Shown in pieces: positions 24,189 to 34,207 of a stretch of DNA of 64,000 nucleotides (its first letter is position 1; each line of letters opens with the position of its first letter). Below the pieces are notes generated by a model. That model searched no databases and was not told where the DNA came from. It saw only the letters and a program-made list of their open reading frames with translations. The stretch is from JACDAN01 sp963847235 (lineage in GTDB: Bacteria; Actinomycetota; Thermoleophilia; Gaiellales; Gaiellaceae): positions 310,001-374,000 of the forward strand of contig CAWJYU010000004.1 in the NCBI GenBank assembly GCA_963847235.1. The letters run 5' to 3'. The translations under genes and the position numbers were made by a program.

Positions 24189-25167
24189 CCTGCGTCGCGG
24201 CACGGTCACCGGCATCTCGGAGGAGCACGACGACCTGACCCGGCTCGAGGTCGACGGAGAGCCGGCGATCGCGTACCCGCGCCTGACCGGGCCCGTCGAG
24301 ATCGGCGACGAGGTCATCGTCAACGTCCAGGCGAGGAAGCTCGAGCTCGGCTCGGGCGGCTTCGACGTCCTCTACGCCAACCTCACCCGCGGGCTCGACG
24401 CCGGCGGGGAGGACGGCGCCCACGTGATGACGCTTCCGTACACGCCGGTCCAGGCAGCGGCGAGGCATGTCGAGGAGGACGGAGCGCTGGCGGAGACCCT
24501 GAACGGCATGCCCGTCGTCTGCTGCTCACTCCACAGCCAGCTCGCGCCGGTCCGGGCGGGCCTGGGACGAGGCCGGCGCATCGCGTACGTCCAGCTCGGC
24601 GGCGGCGCCCTTCCCGTTTCGCTCTCGGACACCGTCCGGACGTTGAAGCGGGCCGGGCTGCTGGAAGTGGCGGTCGCCGCCTCTCCGTGCACGGACGGCG
24701 ATGTCCAGGCCGTCACTCCGGCCTCGGCGCTCGCCTGGTGCGCCGCGCAGGGATTCGACGTCGTCATCTGCTCGATCGGCCCCGGGATCGTCGGAACCGG
24801 GACGCTCCTCGGTCACGGCGGGATCGCCGCTGCTGTCGCAGCCAACACCGCGACGGCGCTCGGCGGCCGGCCGATCCTCGCCGTGCGGATGTCGGAGGCG
24901 GACAGGCGGGAACGCCACCTCGGCGTCTCGCACCATGTCCGCGCGATCCTCGACCTCTGCCTCGGCGACGTCTCGATCGCGTGGCCGCAGGGACTCGACG
25001 CGCCGGACTGGCTGGAGCCGCGCGAGGAGGTCGACGTGGAGGGATGGCACGAGGACTGCGCGCGGCTCCCGATGTCGCACATGGGTCGGAGGCTGGAGGA
25101 CGATCCGTGCTTCTTCATGTGCGCCTTCGCGGCCGGCGAGGTCGCGCGCGACAAGGCCGCGGGTTGA
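24178..25167 (+). CDS. DUF3866 family protein
   Basis: A 329-residue protein matching the actinobacterial DUF3866 family. Recognisable blocks are VMTLPYTPVQAAARHVEEDGA, GMPVVCCSLHSQLAPVRAGL, VVICSIGPGIVGTGTLLGHGG and RRERHLGVSHHVRAIL. No biochemical function is established. It sits in a tight run with the M20 peptidase (11-nt overlap) and an aldo/keto reductase (1-nt overlap, TGATG), so the three are probably expressed together. Confidence 0.88.
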   Translation: MPLSLRRGTVTGISEEHDDLTRLEVDGEPAIAYPRLTGPVEIGDEVIVNVQARKLELGSGGFDVLYANLTRGLDAGGEDGAHVMTLPYTPVQAAARHVEEDGALAETLNGMPVVCCSLHSQLAPVRAGLGRGRRIAYVQLGGGALPVSLSDTVRTLKRAGLLEVAVAASPCTDGDVQAVTPASALAWCAAQGFDVVICSIGPGIVGTGTLLGHGGIAAAVAANTATALGGRPILAVRMSEADRRERHLGVSHHVRAILDLCLGDVSIAWPQGLDAPDWLEPREEVDVEGWHEDCARLPMSHMGRRLEDDPCFFMCAFAAGEVARDKAAG

Positions 25168-25943
25168 TGGAGGAGCGCAGGCTGGGCCCAGTCGTCGGGC
25201 TCGGCACCTGGGACACATTCGGCGGCGACGAGAGACTGGCACGGGCGGTCCTCGACTCGGCGCTCGCCTCCGGCACGCGCTTCGTCGACTCGTCGCCGAT
25301 GTACGGGCAGGCGGAGCGCTCGCTCGCTGCCGCGCTCGAAGGTCGCCGGGACTCCGCGATCGTCGCGACGAAGATCTGGGAGCCGACCGTGGAGCAGGGC
25401 CGGGCCCAGTACGCGGATCAGCTTCGGTGGTTCGACCGCGTGGACGCCGAGCAGGTGCACAACCTCGTCTCCTGGCGCGAGCACCTTCCCTGGCTCGAGG
25501 AGGAGCGAAAGGCCGGGAGGATCGGCCGGATCGGCGTCACGCACTATTCGCCGTCGGCGTTCGGCGAGCTCGCGGAGGCGATGCGAACACGCCGCTTCGA
25601 GACCGTCCAGCTCCCGTACAACCCCCAGGAGCGCGAGTCGGAGCGTGAACTGCTCCCGCTGGCCGAGGACCTCGGGATGGCCGTGATCGTCATGCGTCCG
25701 CTCGGCAAGGGGCAGCTGCTGCGGCGCCCGCCCGATCCGCGCGAGCTCGAGCCGCTACGCGGCTTCGGGGTCGAGACCTGGGCGCAGGCGCTTCTCAAGT
25801 GGGCGCTCTCGGACAGTCGCGTCGACGTCGTGATTCCGGCGACGCGCGACCCGCAGCACGCAGTCGAGAACGCGACGGCCGGGACGCCGCCCTGGTTCGG
25901 CCCGGAGGAGCGGCGCGTCGTCGAGCGGCTCGCGGTGGCGTAA
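25167..25943 (+). CDS. Aldo/keto reductase
   Basis: A 258-residue TIM-barrel oxidoreductase using NADPH. The catalytic tetrad can be placed: Asp and Tyr in RFVDSSPMYGQAERSL, Lys in IVATKIWEP, His in AEQVHNLVSW. The C-terminal NADP-binding part is RVDVVIPATRDPQHAVENA. It is shorter than the usual 280-330 residues and the substrate is unknown. It starts with an ATG overlapping the previous stop codon. Confidence 0.85.
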   Translation: MEERRLGPVVGLGTWDTFGGDERLARAVLDSALASGTRFVDSSPMYGQAERSLAAALEGRRDSAIVATKIWEPTVEQGRAQYADQLRWFDRVDAEQVHNLVSWREHLPWLEEERKAGRIGRIGVTHYSPSAFGELAEAMRTRRFETVQLPYNPQERESERELLPLAEDLGMAVIVMRPLGKGQLLRRPPDPRELEPLRGFGVETWAQALLKWALSDSRVDVVIPATRDPQHAVENATAGTPPWFGPEERRVVERLAVA

Positions 25944-25947
25944 ACGG

Positions 25948-25953
25948 AATAAT
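25948..25953 (+). promoter_or_regulatory. Putative -10 element before ald
   Basis: AATAAT in an unusually AT-rich 17-nt gap, 7 nt before the ald ATG. No Shine-Dalgarno intervenes. Confidence 0.4.
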
Positions 25954-25960
25954 CCGGACG

Positions 25961-27085
25961 ATGAACGTCGGCGTCGCCAAGGAGATCAAGCAGGACGAGT
26001 ACCGCGTCGCCCTGACCCCGGCCGGCGCGCTCGAGCTGACGCGCCACGGGCACGACGTCGTGGTGGAGCAGGGAGCGGGGGAGGGAAGTGCGTTCCCCGA
26101 CTCGGCCTACACGGCCGTCGGGGCGCGGATCGGCTCGGTCGACGAGGTCTGGGCCGAGTCCGAGCTCGTCCTGAAGGTGAAGGAGCCTCTCCCCGAGGAG
26201 TACGGCCGCCTGCGTGAGGGCCAGATCCTGTTCACGTACCTCCACCTCGCGGCGAGCGAGGAGCTCACGAGGGCGCTGATGGAGAGCGGCGCGGCCTGCG
26301 TCGCATACGAGACGGTCGAGACCGACGACCGCGCGCTGCCGCTCCTGGCGCCGATGAGCGAGATCGCCGGGCGGCTGGCGTCACAGGCTGGAGCGACGTT
26401 CCTGGAGAAGCCGCGCGGAGGGCGAGGGCTCCTGCTCGGCGGCGTCCCTGGAGTGGCGACCGGGAAGGCAGTCGTGATCGGCGGCGGGATGGTCGGCTAC
26501 AACGCCGCCGTCATCGCGCTCGGGCTGGGCGCCGAGGTGACGATCCTGGAGCGCTCGATCGACCGCATGCGCCACCTCGAGGAGGTGCTCGGCTCGCGCG
26601 TGACGCTGCTGATGTCGAACGCGCTGCAGATCGAGGAGTCCGTGGCCGAGTCTGACCTGGTCATCGGCGCCGTGCTCATTCCCGGCGCGCTCGCGCCGAA
26701 GCTGATCACCCGGGAGATGGTCTCCGGGATGAAGGAGGGCTCCGTGCTCGCGGACGTGGCGATCGACCAGGGGGGCTGCGCCGAGACGTCCAAGCCGACG
26801 ACGCACTCGGAGCCGGTCTACGTGGTCGACGGAGTCACCCACTACTGCGTGGCGAACATGCCGGGCGCCGTCCCGATCACGTCCACGAAGGCGCTGACGA
26901 ATGCGACGCTTCCGTACGTGGAGGAGATCGCCGACCTAGGACTCCGCGACGCGCTCGCCGGTGATCCGGCGCTCGCGCGAGGCGTCAACGCGATCGAGGG
27001 GCGGATCACCTACGAGGCGGTCGCCGAGGCGCACGACCTCCCGTTCACGCCGCTCGAGGAGGTTCTCCCGCTCTCGCCTGTCTAG
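25961..27085 (+). CDS. ald: Alanine dehydrogenase
   Basis: Catalyses reversible oxidative deamination of L-alanine to pyruvate with NAD. The 374-residue protein shows the family blocks VGVAKEIKQDEYRVALTPAG, QILFTYLHLAAS with the catalytic histidine, MSEIAGRLASQAGA, GVPGVATGKAVVIGGGMVGYN for NAD, DVAIDQGGCAETSKPTTHSE and HYCVANMPGAVPITSTKAL. Complete and intact. Pyruvate made here could feed the PPDK encoded at 48846. Confidence 0.97.
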   Translation: MNVGVAKEIKQDEYRVALTPAGALELTRHGHDVVVEQGAGEGSAFPDSAYTAVGARIGSVDEVWAESELVLKVKEPLPEEYGRLREGQILFTYLHLAASEELTRALMESGAACVAYETVETDDRALPLLAPMSEIAGRLASQAGATFLEKPRGGRGLLLGGVPGVATGKAVVIGGGMVGYNAAVIALGLGAEVTILERSIDRMRHLEEVLGSRVTLLMSNALQIEESVAESDLVIGAVLIPGALAPKLITREMVSGMKEGSVLADVAIDQGGCAETSKPTTHSEPVYVVDGVTHYCVANMPGAVPITSTKALTNATLPYVEEIADLGLRDALAGDPALARGVNAIEGRITYEAVAEAHDLPFTPLEEVLPLSPV

Positions 27086-27222
27086 GCGGCGGGCTTCGCC
27101 GCGCTCTTCTCGCGGCGCTTCGTCGGCGAGATCCGGATGATCGAGTACGTGACGCCCGCGGCGAGCGAGATCGTGCCGACGATGAAGATGACCATGCCGA
27201 TGAGCCCGAGAACGGTCTCCAT
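27082..27222 (-). CDS. Small single-helix membrane protein
   Basis: A 46-residue protein with an N-terminal hydrophobic helix (VLGLIGMVIFIVGTISLAAG) followed by a basic tail rich in Lys, Arg and Ala (SPTKRREKSAAKPAA). It converges on ald with a 4-nt overlap and diverges from deoB. Composition, start codon and lack of overlap with other genes support a real gene. No family recognised. Confidence 0.6.
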   Translation of the reverse strand: METVLGLIGMVIFIVGTISLAAGVTYSIIRISPTKRREKSAAKPAA

Positions 27223-27230
27223 GCCGAACT

Positions 27231-27236
27231 TAGAAT
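27231..27236 (+). promoter_or_regulatory. Putative -10 element of leaderless deoB
   Basis: TAGAAT exactly 6 nt before the deoB ATG, inside the 20-nt gap separating it from the divergent small gene. There is no room for a leader with a ribosome-binding site. Confidence 0.55.
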
Positions 27237-27242
27237 AGCCCC

Positions 27243-28409
27243 ATGCCACGGGCGTGCGTCATCGTCCTCGACGCCGTCGGGGCGGGAGAGTTGCCGGATG
27301 CGGCCGACTACGGGGACGAGGGCTCCGACACGCTCGGAAACGTCGCCAAGGCAGTCGGCGGGCTCGATCTGCCGAGTCTCGAGGCGTTGGGGCTGGGCAA
27401 CGTCAAGGAGCTCGAGGGCTGCCCGCCGCAGCCGGGTGCGCCCGCGATCGCCGGCCGGCTGCTCGAGCGCTCGAAGGGGAAGGACACGACGGCGGGCCAC
27501 TGGGAGCTCATGGGCATCGTCACCGCGCAGCCCTTTCCGACGTACCCGCACGGCTTCCCGTTCGACGTCATCGACGCCTTCTCGCACCGGACCGGGCGAG
27601 GAGTGATCGGCAACAAGCCCGCGTCGGGCACCGAGATCATCGACGAGCTCGGCGAGGAGCATCAGAAGACTGGGAAGTGGATCGTCTACACGTCCGGTGA
27701 CAGCGTCTTTCAGATCGCAGCCCACACGGACACGATCCCGTTGCAGGAGCTGTACGCGGCTTCCGAGACCGCGCGGGACATCCTCACCGGCAAGCACGCC
27801 GTCGGCCGGGTGATCGCGCGGCCGTTCGAGGGGGAGCCCGGCAACTACACGCGGACGCCCGACCGCCACGACTGGTCGCTGAAGCCCCGCCAGCCCAACT
27901 ACCTGACGCTCGTGCGGGACGCCGGTCACAAGGTGCACGGCGTCGGCAAGATCCGCGACATCTTCGCCGGGTTCGACATCGACGAGTCGCATCCGACACG
28001 CTCGAACGTGGAGGGGATCACGATCACGGAGCAGCTGCTCCGAGAGCTCGATGACGGGCTGATCTTCGTGAACCTCGTCGAGACGGACATGCTCTGGGGG
28101 CACCGAAACGATCCGGTCAACTTTCACCGCTGTCTCCAGGACTTCGACCGGCGCCTTCCGGACCTGCTCGACGCGCTGCGGGAGGGGGACCTGCTCGTCC
28201 TGACCTCGGATCACGGCTGCGACCCGACGACTCCCTCGACGGACCACTCGCGGGAGCATGCGCTGCTGCTGACCTACGTCGAGGGACGGAATGCGCGGGG
28301 CGCGCGGCACGACGGGGAGTTCGGGGACGTGGGGGCCACGGTGAACCGGTGGCTCGGCGGGAAGTCCGGCGTGCGCGGCTTGCCGGGCGCGCCGATCGTC
28401 GAGCCTTGA
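27243..28409 (+). CDS. deoB: Phosphopentomutase
   Basis: Interconverts (deoxy)ribose 1- and 5-phosphate in nucleoside salvage. The 388-residue alkaline-phosphatase-fold protein begins RACVIVLDAVGAGELPDA and has EGSDTLGN-type DEGSDTLGNVA, GKDTTAGHWELMG (the phosphorylated threonine loop), ETDMLWGHRNDP and a C-terminal TSDHGCDPTTPSTDHSRE metal-binding block. It is followed by a methyltransferase and deoA; deoA and deoB act in the same pathway. Confidence 0.97.
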   Translation: MPRACVIVLDAVGAGELPDAADYGDEGSDTLGNVAKAVGGLDLPSLEALGLGNVKELEGCPPQPGAPAIAGRLLERSKGKDTTAGHWELMGIVTAQPFPTYPHGFPFDVIDAFSHRTGRGVIGNKPASGTEIIDELGEEHQKTGKWIVYTSGDSVFQIAAHTDTIPLQELYAASETARDILTGKHAVGRVIARPFEGEPGNYTRTPDRHDWSLKPRQPNYLTLVRDAGHKVHGVGKIRDIFAGFDIDESHPTRSNVEGITITEQLLRELDDGLIFVNLVETDMLWGHRNDPVNFHRCLQDFDRRLPDLLDALREGDLLVLTSDHGCDPTTPSTDHSREHALLLTYVEGRNARGARHDGEFGDVGATVNRWLGGKSGVRGLPGAPIVEP

Positions 28410-28411
28410 CG

Positions 28412-29110
28412 ATGCATGACCCGTCAGTGGTCCACACCGAGTACCAGGACGAGACCCGGCTCGCTGCGCGGAAGTCGGCGTACGCGGGAGCTGAGGGGCC
28501 TGACGCGCGAGAAGTCCTCTTCGATGCGATTGCGGAAGCGCGCCCGGACCGGATTCTCGAGGTCGGCCCGGGCGAGGGGGAGCTCGCCGAGCGGCTGCGT
28601 CTCGAGCTAGGGGCGGAGGTGGTAGCCGTCGACCAGTCGGAGCGCATGGTCGAGCTCGCGCGCGGACGCGGGGTGGACGCGAGGCTCGGGACCGTCGAGC
28701 GGCTCGACTTCGACGACGAGAGCTTCGACTGCGTCGTCGCGGCCTGGATGCTCTACCACGTCCAGGATCTGGATCGAGCATTCGCGGAGGTCGCGCGGGT
28801 GCTCAGGTCTGGGGGCCGCCTCGTCGCGGTCACGAACGGCATCGATCATCTGAAGGAGCTCTACGAGCTCGTTGGGAGGCGGCGCCTGGAGTCGAGCTTC
28901 CTGGCGGAGGACGCCGATCAGCTACTCCAGCGCTACTTCGGGCGTGTCGAGCGTCGCGACGCGCACGGCTGGATCGTCTTCCCCGACGCCGAGACAGCGC
29001 AGTCGTACGTCGGATCCCTCGTGCTACTCGAGGGCGCGCGCGTTCCAGCGGTGGACGGGCCGATTCGCGCGCGGCGCCTCCCGTCGATCTTCATCGCGGA
29101 ACGCGAGTGA
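28412..29110 (+). CDS. Class I SAM-dependent methyltransferase
   Basis: A 232-residue methyltransferase with motif I ILEVGPGEGELAERL, motif II VVAVDQSERMVELAR and motif IV-like FDCVVAAWMLYHV of the Methyltransf_11/25 group. The substrate cannot be inferred. It lies between deoB and deoA with a 4-nt overlap to deoA, so it is part of the salvage operon by position only. Confidence 0.85.
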   Translation: MHDPSVVHTEYQDETRLAARKSAYAGAEGPDAREVLFDAIAEARPDRILEVGPGEGELAERLRLELGAEVVAVDQSERMVELARGRGVDARLGTVERLDFDDESFDCVVAAWMLYHVQDLDRAFAEVARVLRSGGRLVAVTNGIDHLKELYELVGRRRLESSFLAEDADQLLQRYFGRVERRDAHGWIVFPDAETAQSYVGSLVLLEGARVPAVDGPIRARRLPSIFIAERE

Positions 29111-30403
29111 TCCGGCCGGTCGAGCTGATCCAGCGGAAGCGGGACGGCGGGGAGCTCGACGACGAGGAGCTCGCCGAGCTCGTCCTCGGCTACGCCCGGG
29201 ACGAGATCCCCGACTACCAGCTCGCGGCGTTCTGCATGGCGGTCTACTTCCGCGGCCTCAACGGGCGCGAGACGTATGCGCTCACCGACGCGATGGTGCG
29301 GAGCGGCGAGACGATCGACCTCCAGGCCGAGATCGGCCGACCGGTCGCCGACAAGCATTCGACGGGCGGCGTGGGGGACAAGGCTTCGCTCGTCGTCGGC
29401 CCGCTCGTGGCCGCCTGCGGCGTGCCGTTCGGGAAGATGAGCGGGCGAGGCCTGGGCCACACGGGCGGGACGCTGGACAAGCTCGAGTCGATTCCCGGCT
29501 TCCGCATCGAGCTGACGCGCGACGAGTTCGTCGACCAGGTGCGCGACGTGGGTCTCGCGATCATCGGTCAGACCGCCGAGCTCGTTCCCGCGGACAAGAA
29601 GCTCTACGGCCTTCGCGACGTGACGGCCACGGTCGAGGACGTCTCCCTGATCGCGGCCAGCATCATGTCCAAGAAGATCGCAGCGGGCGCGAACGCCATC
29701 GTCCTGGACGTCAAGGTCGGCGACGGCGCCTTCATGAAGTCGCTCGACGACGCGCGCAAGCTGGCCGAGGCGATGCTCGAGCTGGGGCGGAGGGCCGACC
29801 GCAACGTCGTCTGCGAGCTCACCGACATGGATCAGCCGCTCGGCCGGGCTGTCGGCAACGCGCTGGAGATCCGCGAGGCCGTCGAGACGCTGCGTGGTGA
29901 CGGGCCTGCGGACCTGACGGAGCTTTCGGTCGCGTCCGCAGCGCACTTGGTGACGCTCTGCGAGGGTGCCGAGCCGGCCGCGGCGCGATCCCGCGTGGAT
30001 GCGGTCCTGCGCGACGGCTCCGCACTCGAGGCGTACGAGCGCTGGGTCCGGGCACAGGGAGGCGACCCCGACGACGGCGCGCTGCCGCGGGCGCCCGTCG
30101 TCCGCGAGCTCACGGCGTCGCGGAGCGGCGCAGTCGCTCGGCTCGGCGCCCTCGCCGTCGGCATGGCGTCGGTCCACCTCGGCGCGGGCCGCGCGGTCAA
30201 GGATGCGCCGATCGACCACGCCGTCGGGATCGTCTGCCGGGCCAAGCGCGGCGACACCGTCGAGCGGGGCGATGTTCTGGCCGAGGTGCTACGCCCAGGA
30301 CGACGTGTCCGCCGCGGCCGCGGTCGCCGAAGTCGAGGCCGCCTACGTCCTTGCAGACGAGGCTCCGGAACCCGGCAGCGTCATCCTCGAGACGCTCTCC
30401 TAG
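29107..30403 (+). CDS. deoA: Thymidine/pyrimidine-nucleoside phosphorylase, frame-shifted near 30289
   Basis: Phosphorolyses pyrimidine (deoxy)nucleosides to base plus sugar 1-phosphate, the substrate of deoB. The N-terminal 390 residues are intact: VADKHSTGGVGDKASLVVGP, GRGLGHTGGTLDKLESIPGF, MSKKIAAGANAIVLDVKVGDGAFMK. At VERGDVLAEV the frame is lost by what looks like one extra base near 30289. The expected continuation (YAQDDVSAAAAVAEVEAAYV ... SVILETLS) runs in the next frame to a stop at 30403. The corrected protein of about 431 residues is of normal size. Confidence 0.88.
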
Positions 30404-30425
30404 ACTTGCCGGGCGAGGCCCCGGC

Positions 30426-30431
30426 TACGCT
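30426..30431 (+). promoter_or_regulatory. Putative -10 element of leaderless mutM
   Basis: TACGCT exactly 6 nt before the mutM GTG at 30438. Confidence 0.45.
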
Positions 30432-30437
30432 AGCCCC

Positions 30438-31286
30438 GTGCCCGAGCTGCCCGAGGTCGAGACGGTTCGCACTCGCCTCGAGCCCGTCCTCGTCGGCCGG
30501 CGGTTCGATCGCGTCGAGATCCGCGACCCCCGGGTGACCCGACCCACGGAGCCACGAGAGGTCGCGGCAGAGCTCGAGGGAGAGACCGTCGCCGCCGTGG
30601 GGCGGCGCGGCAAGTATCTGGTTGTTCGATTCGAATCCGGTCGTGTGCTCCTGATCCACCTCCGAATGACGGGAACGATGCGACACGAGAGCGACGGAGC
30701 GCCCGAGCACGATCCGCACCTCCGTGTCGTTGTCACACTAGACGACGGATCGGACGTCAGCTATCGGGACGTCCGCAGGTTCGGCACCTGGCTGTTGCTC
30801 GAGCCCGGCGAGGAGACGGCCTACCTCGCCGAGCGCCTCGGGGAGGAGCCGCTGAGCCGCGCCTTCACGCCTGCGAGCCTCGCAGCACGCTTCGACCGTC
30901 GCCGCGCCCCCGTGAAGGCCGCGCTCCTCGACCAGCGTGCCGCGGCGGGTATGGGAAACATCTACGCGGACGAAGCGCTCTGGCGGGCCCAGATTCATCC
31001 ACTGCGCCCCGCGGGCGATCTCGACGAGCAGGAGCTGAAGCGGCTCCACAGAGCGGTCCGTGAAGCCCTCGAGGCCGGGATCGCACGCCAGGGGACGACG
31101 CTGCGGGACTACCGGACCCCGGACGGCGAGGAAGGTCGGATGCAGGCCGCGCTGCGCGTCTACGGCCGCGAGGGGGAGCCCTGCTACCGGTGCGGCGCAC
31201 AGATCGGCAAGACGCGCGCTGCCGGCCGCGGGACCTGGTACTGCCCGAACTGCCAGCCGCTCGTGCCGAACGGGAACGGACGCTGA
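30438..31286 (+). CDS. mutM: Formamidopyrimidine-DNA glycosylase
   Basis: Removes 8-oxoguanine and formamidopyrimidines, with lyase activity. The 282-residue protein starts (M)PELPEVETVRT, giving the catalytic N-terminal proline and Glu3, and has RRGKYLVVRF with the conserved lysine, GNIYADEALW, and a C-terminal zinc finger with four cysteines (CYRCGAQI ... WYCPNC). Complete. Located away from polA/dnaE-type neighbours, between deoA and an epimerase gene. Confidence 0.96.
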   Translation: MPELPEVETVRTRLEPVLVGRRFDRVEIRDPRVTRPTEPREVAAELEGETVAAVGRRGKYLVVRFESGRVLLIHLRMTGTMRHESDGAPEHDPHLRVVVTLDDGSDVSYRDVRRFGTWLLLEPGEETAYLAERLGEEPLSRAFTPASLAARFDRRRAPVKAALLDQRAAAGMGNIYADEALWRAQIHPLRPAGDLDEQELKRLHRAVREALEAGIARQGTTLRDYRTPDGEEGRMQAALRVYGREGEPCYRCGAQIGKTRAAGRGTWYCPNCQPLVPNGNGR

Positions 31287-31287
31287 C

Positions 31288-32214
31288 GTGAGGGTCGTCG
31301 TGACCGGCGGAGCCGGCTTCATCGGCTCACATGTGGCCGACGCGTTCGTCGAGCGCGGCGACGAGGTGCTCGTCATCGACGACTTCTCGTCCGGGTCCCG
31401 TGACTACGTCCCGCAACAGGCGAGCCTCGCGGAGCTCGACATCGCCGACGCAGACCGCGTTCGGGCCGCCTTCGCCGACTTCCGCCCCGAGTACGTCTGT
31501 CATCTCGCCGCGCAGGCGAGCGTGACGGTGTCCGTGAAGGAGCCCAGGCGCGACTTCGACTCGAACGTCCTCGGCACGTTCAACATCCTCAACGCCGCGA
31601 CCGAGCATCGGGCGAGAACGGTCCTCGCCTCGACGGGTGGCGCGCTGTACGGAGAAGGCGCGCCGATCCCGACGGACGAGTCCTACGTGGCCCAGCCGCT
31701 CTCTCCGTACGGCGCCTCGAAGCAGGCCGCCGAGGCGTTCGTCGGCGCCCTGGCTCGGTTCCACGGGATCGACCATTCCGTCCTCCGGCTCGGGAATGTC
31801 TACGGGCCGCGACAGAGCCCGCATGGGGAGGCCGGTGTCGTCGCGATCTTCAGCGAGCGGCTGCTGCTCGATCAGCCGGTCGTGGCGTACGGCCACGGAA
31901 CGCCGACGCGCGACTACGTCCACGTCGCCGACATCGCGCGGGCGTTCGTGACCCTCGCGGACACGGCTGCGCAGGGAACGTTCAACCTGGGCTGGGGGCG
32001 CGAGGTGTCGGTGCTCGACGTCCTCGACGGGCTCCAACGGGCCGCCGGAACGGCGGTCGAGCCACTGCTGGAGCCGCTTCGTGCTGGGGAGCTGACCAGG
32101 AGCGCGATCGACTCGGTGGCCGCCGAGCGAGCCTTCGGCTGGCGGCCCGAGATCGAGCTGAACGACGGCCTCGCGGGCACCTTCCGCTGGTACGCCGACA
32201 CCTACGGCACGTAG
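31288..32214 (+). CDS. NAD-dependent sugar epimerase/dehydratase (GalE-like)
   Basis: A 308-residue extended SDR protein with GGAGFIGSHVADAF for NAD binding, DDFSSG, HLAAQASVTVSVKEP and the catalytic YGASK (Tyr-x3-Lys) preceded by a STGGALYGE segment with the active-site Ser/Thr. It resembles UDP-glucose 4-epimerases most closely, but substrate is not certain. The adjacent O-antigen-ligase-like gene suggests use in cell-surface polysaccharide synthesis (inference). Confidence 0.87.
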   Translation: MRVVVTGGAGFIGSHVADAFVERGDEVLVIDDFSSGSRDYVPQQASLAELDIADADRVRAAFADFRPEYVCHLAAQASVTVSVKEPRRDFDSNVLGTFNILNAATEHRARTVLASTGGALYGEGAPIPTDESYVAQPLSPYGASKQAAEAFVGALARFHGIDHSVLRLGNVYGPRQSPHGEAGVVAIFSERLLLDQPVVAYGHGTPTRDYVHVADIARAFVTLADTAAQGTFNLGWGREVSVLDVLDGLQRAAGTAVEPLLEPLRAGELTRSAIDSVAAERAFGWRPEIELNDGLAGTFRWYADTYGT

Positions 32215-32256
32215 CCGCGCGTCGCTGACAGACCTCCGCTGTACCCTCTGAGCGAG

Positions 32257-34207
32257 GTGCGCGGAGCCCAGCCGGAGAGCCTCGGTGCCGATGCAGCCGC
32301 CTCAGCGGTGCGCCCGCGCGCCTTCGCACCGGATCTCTCGCACGTCGCGGTGGGGGTCGGCGCCGCAGTCGGTGTGGGCGCGCTCGGCGCGGCGGACGGA
32401 GGCTACTTTCCTCCTGCCTGGGGCTGGACGGCGCTCCTCGCGCTCTGGCTCGTCATCGCCTGGCTGCTCCTGGGCCGCGCGGCGCTGCACGGGGGGCGCC
32501 TCGCCGGCGTCTTCCTCGCCGGCCTGACCGCGCTCGCCGGCTGGACCTGGCTCTCGCTCCTCTGGACCGACAACACGACCCAGACCGTTCTCGAGGGCTT
32601 CCGGATGCTCGCGTACGCGGGTGTGGCCGCCGCCATGGTCCTCGTCGTTCGTCGCGAAACAGCTCCAGCGCTCCTCCGCGGGGTGCTCGCGGCGCTCGTC
32701 CTCGTCTCGGCCTACGGGCTCGCGACGCGGCTCTTCCCGGACAGGCTCGGCACGTACGACCCTGTGTCGGGGTACAGGTTGTCGGAGCCGCTCGGATTCT
32801 GGAACGGCCTCGGCATCTTCGTGGCGCTGGGCGTGCTCCTCGCGCTCGGCGCCACGGCGCGGGAGCGGAACGTCACCGTCCGCGCGGTCGCGGCAGCTTC
32901 GGTCGTCGTGCTGCTCCCCGCGCTCTACTTCACCTTCAGCCGGGGCGCGTGGATTGCGCTCGTCGTGGGCCTGGCCGCCGCCGTCGCGCTCGACCCGCGC
33001 AGGCTGCAGCTGATCGTGACGTTGCTCGTCGTGGGGACGCCGGCCATGCTGGCCACGGCGATCGGTTCGAGCTACGAAGGACTGACGCGCAGTGACTCGC
33101 CGCTCAGCGTCGCGACCGACCAGGGCGCGGAGCTCGCGATCGTCATTGCGCTCCTCGCACTGGTCGCAGCAGCTGCCGCCGTCGGTCTCTCGGTCGCGGA
33201 GCGGCGGTACGTTCCGCCGCCGAACGTCCGCTTGGCGTTCGCGGTGGTCGTCGCGGTGGCGACTCTGGGCGCCCTCGTCGCGGTACGTCGTCCGGTTCGG
33301 CGGACCCGTGGAGCTGGCAGAGAGGGCGTACGACGCAGTCCACGAGCCGCCCGGTGGCTCGTCCACAAACCTCGGCGAGCGGCTGTTCACGTTCTCGGGC
33401 GGCTACCGGCTCGAGCTTTGGGAGGTCGCCTGGAACCAGTGGCGAGACAACCCGCTGCTCGGCGACGGATCGGGCACCTTCGAGCAGTACTGGAACGAGC
33501 ACCGCCCGCTGGATCACCGGGTGCGCGACGCGCACAACCTCTACCTGGAGACGCTGGCCGAGCTGGGCCCGATCGGCCTCGCCGCGCTGCTCCTCGCGCT
33601 GGGTGCGCCGATCGCGGCGGCGTTCGGCGCCCGGAGGCATCCGCTTGCCGCCGGCGCGTTCGGCGCGTACGTCGCCTTCCTGGTGCACGCAGCCGTCGAC
33701 TGGGACTGGGAGCTCCCGGCGGTCACGGTCGCAGCACTCGCAGCGGGCGCGGCGCTGATCGCCCTCCGAGCGCCGCCCGGCTCGGCGCTCGTCCCGGGAT
33801 TCCGGCTCAGGGTTGCGGCCGGCGCGGTCGCAGCGCTCATGGCCGGAGCGGCCTTCGTCGGCCTCGTCGGTTCGAGTGCCCTGGCCGCGAGCGACGACGC
33901 GGCGGTCGCCACTCCGCCCGACCTGGAGAAGGCGTCCGACGAGGCCCGCAAGGCGGAGGACTGGGCTCCGTGGTCGTCCGAGCCGTGGCAGCGGCTGGGC
34001 GAGGCGCAGCTCAGCCAGGGCGACCTCGACGGGGCGCGAGCGAGCTTCCGGGAGGCGATCGACAAGGAGCCCACCGACTGGCTGCTCTGGCTCCGCCTCG
34101 CCGAAGCGAGCTCGGGGCCTGCACGGGAAGCGGCGCTCCGTGAAGCCGAGCGCCTGAACCCGCTCGCCGCCGAGGTCGACGAGCTCCGGCAGGCCGAGGA
34201 GCCCTAG
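32257..34207 (+). CDS. O-antigen-ligase-like membrane protein with TPR tail, frame-shifted near 33290
   Basis: A Wzy_C-type polytopic protein of about 650 residues after joining two frames. The first part has about nine membrane helices and the block LSEPLGFWNGLGIFVALGVL. The frame changes near 33290 in a GTACGTCGTCC stretch. The second frame continues with SGGYRLELWEVAWNQWRDNP, LLGDGSGTFEQYWNEHRP, DAHNLYLETLAELGPIGL (the ligase/polymerase loop with the conserved HNLYLE), further helices and a C-terminal TPR-like region. All parts expected of the family are present in order. Likely role: polymerising or ligating surface glycans (inference). Confidence 0.8.
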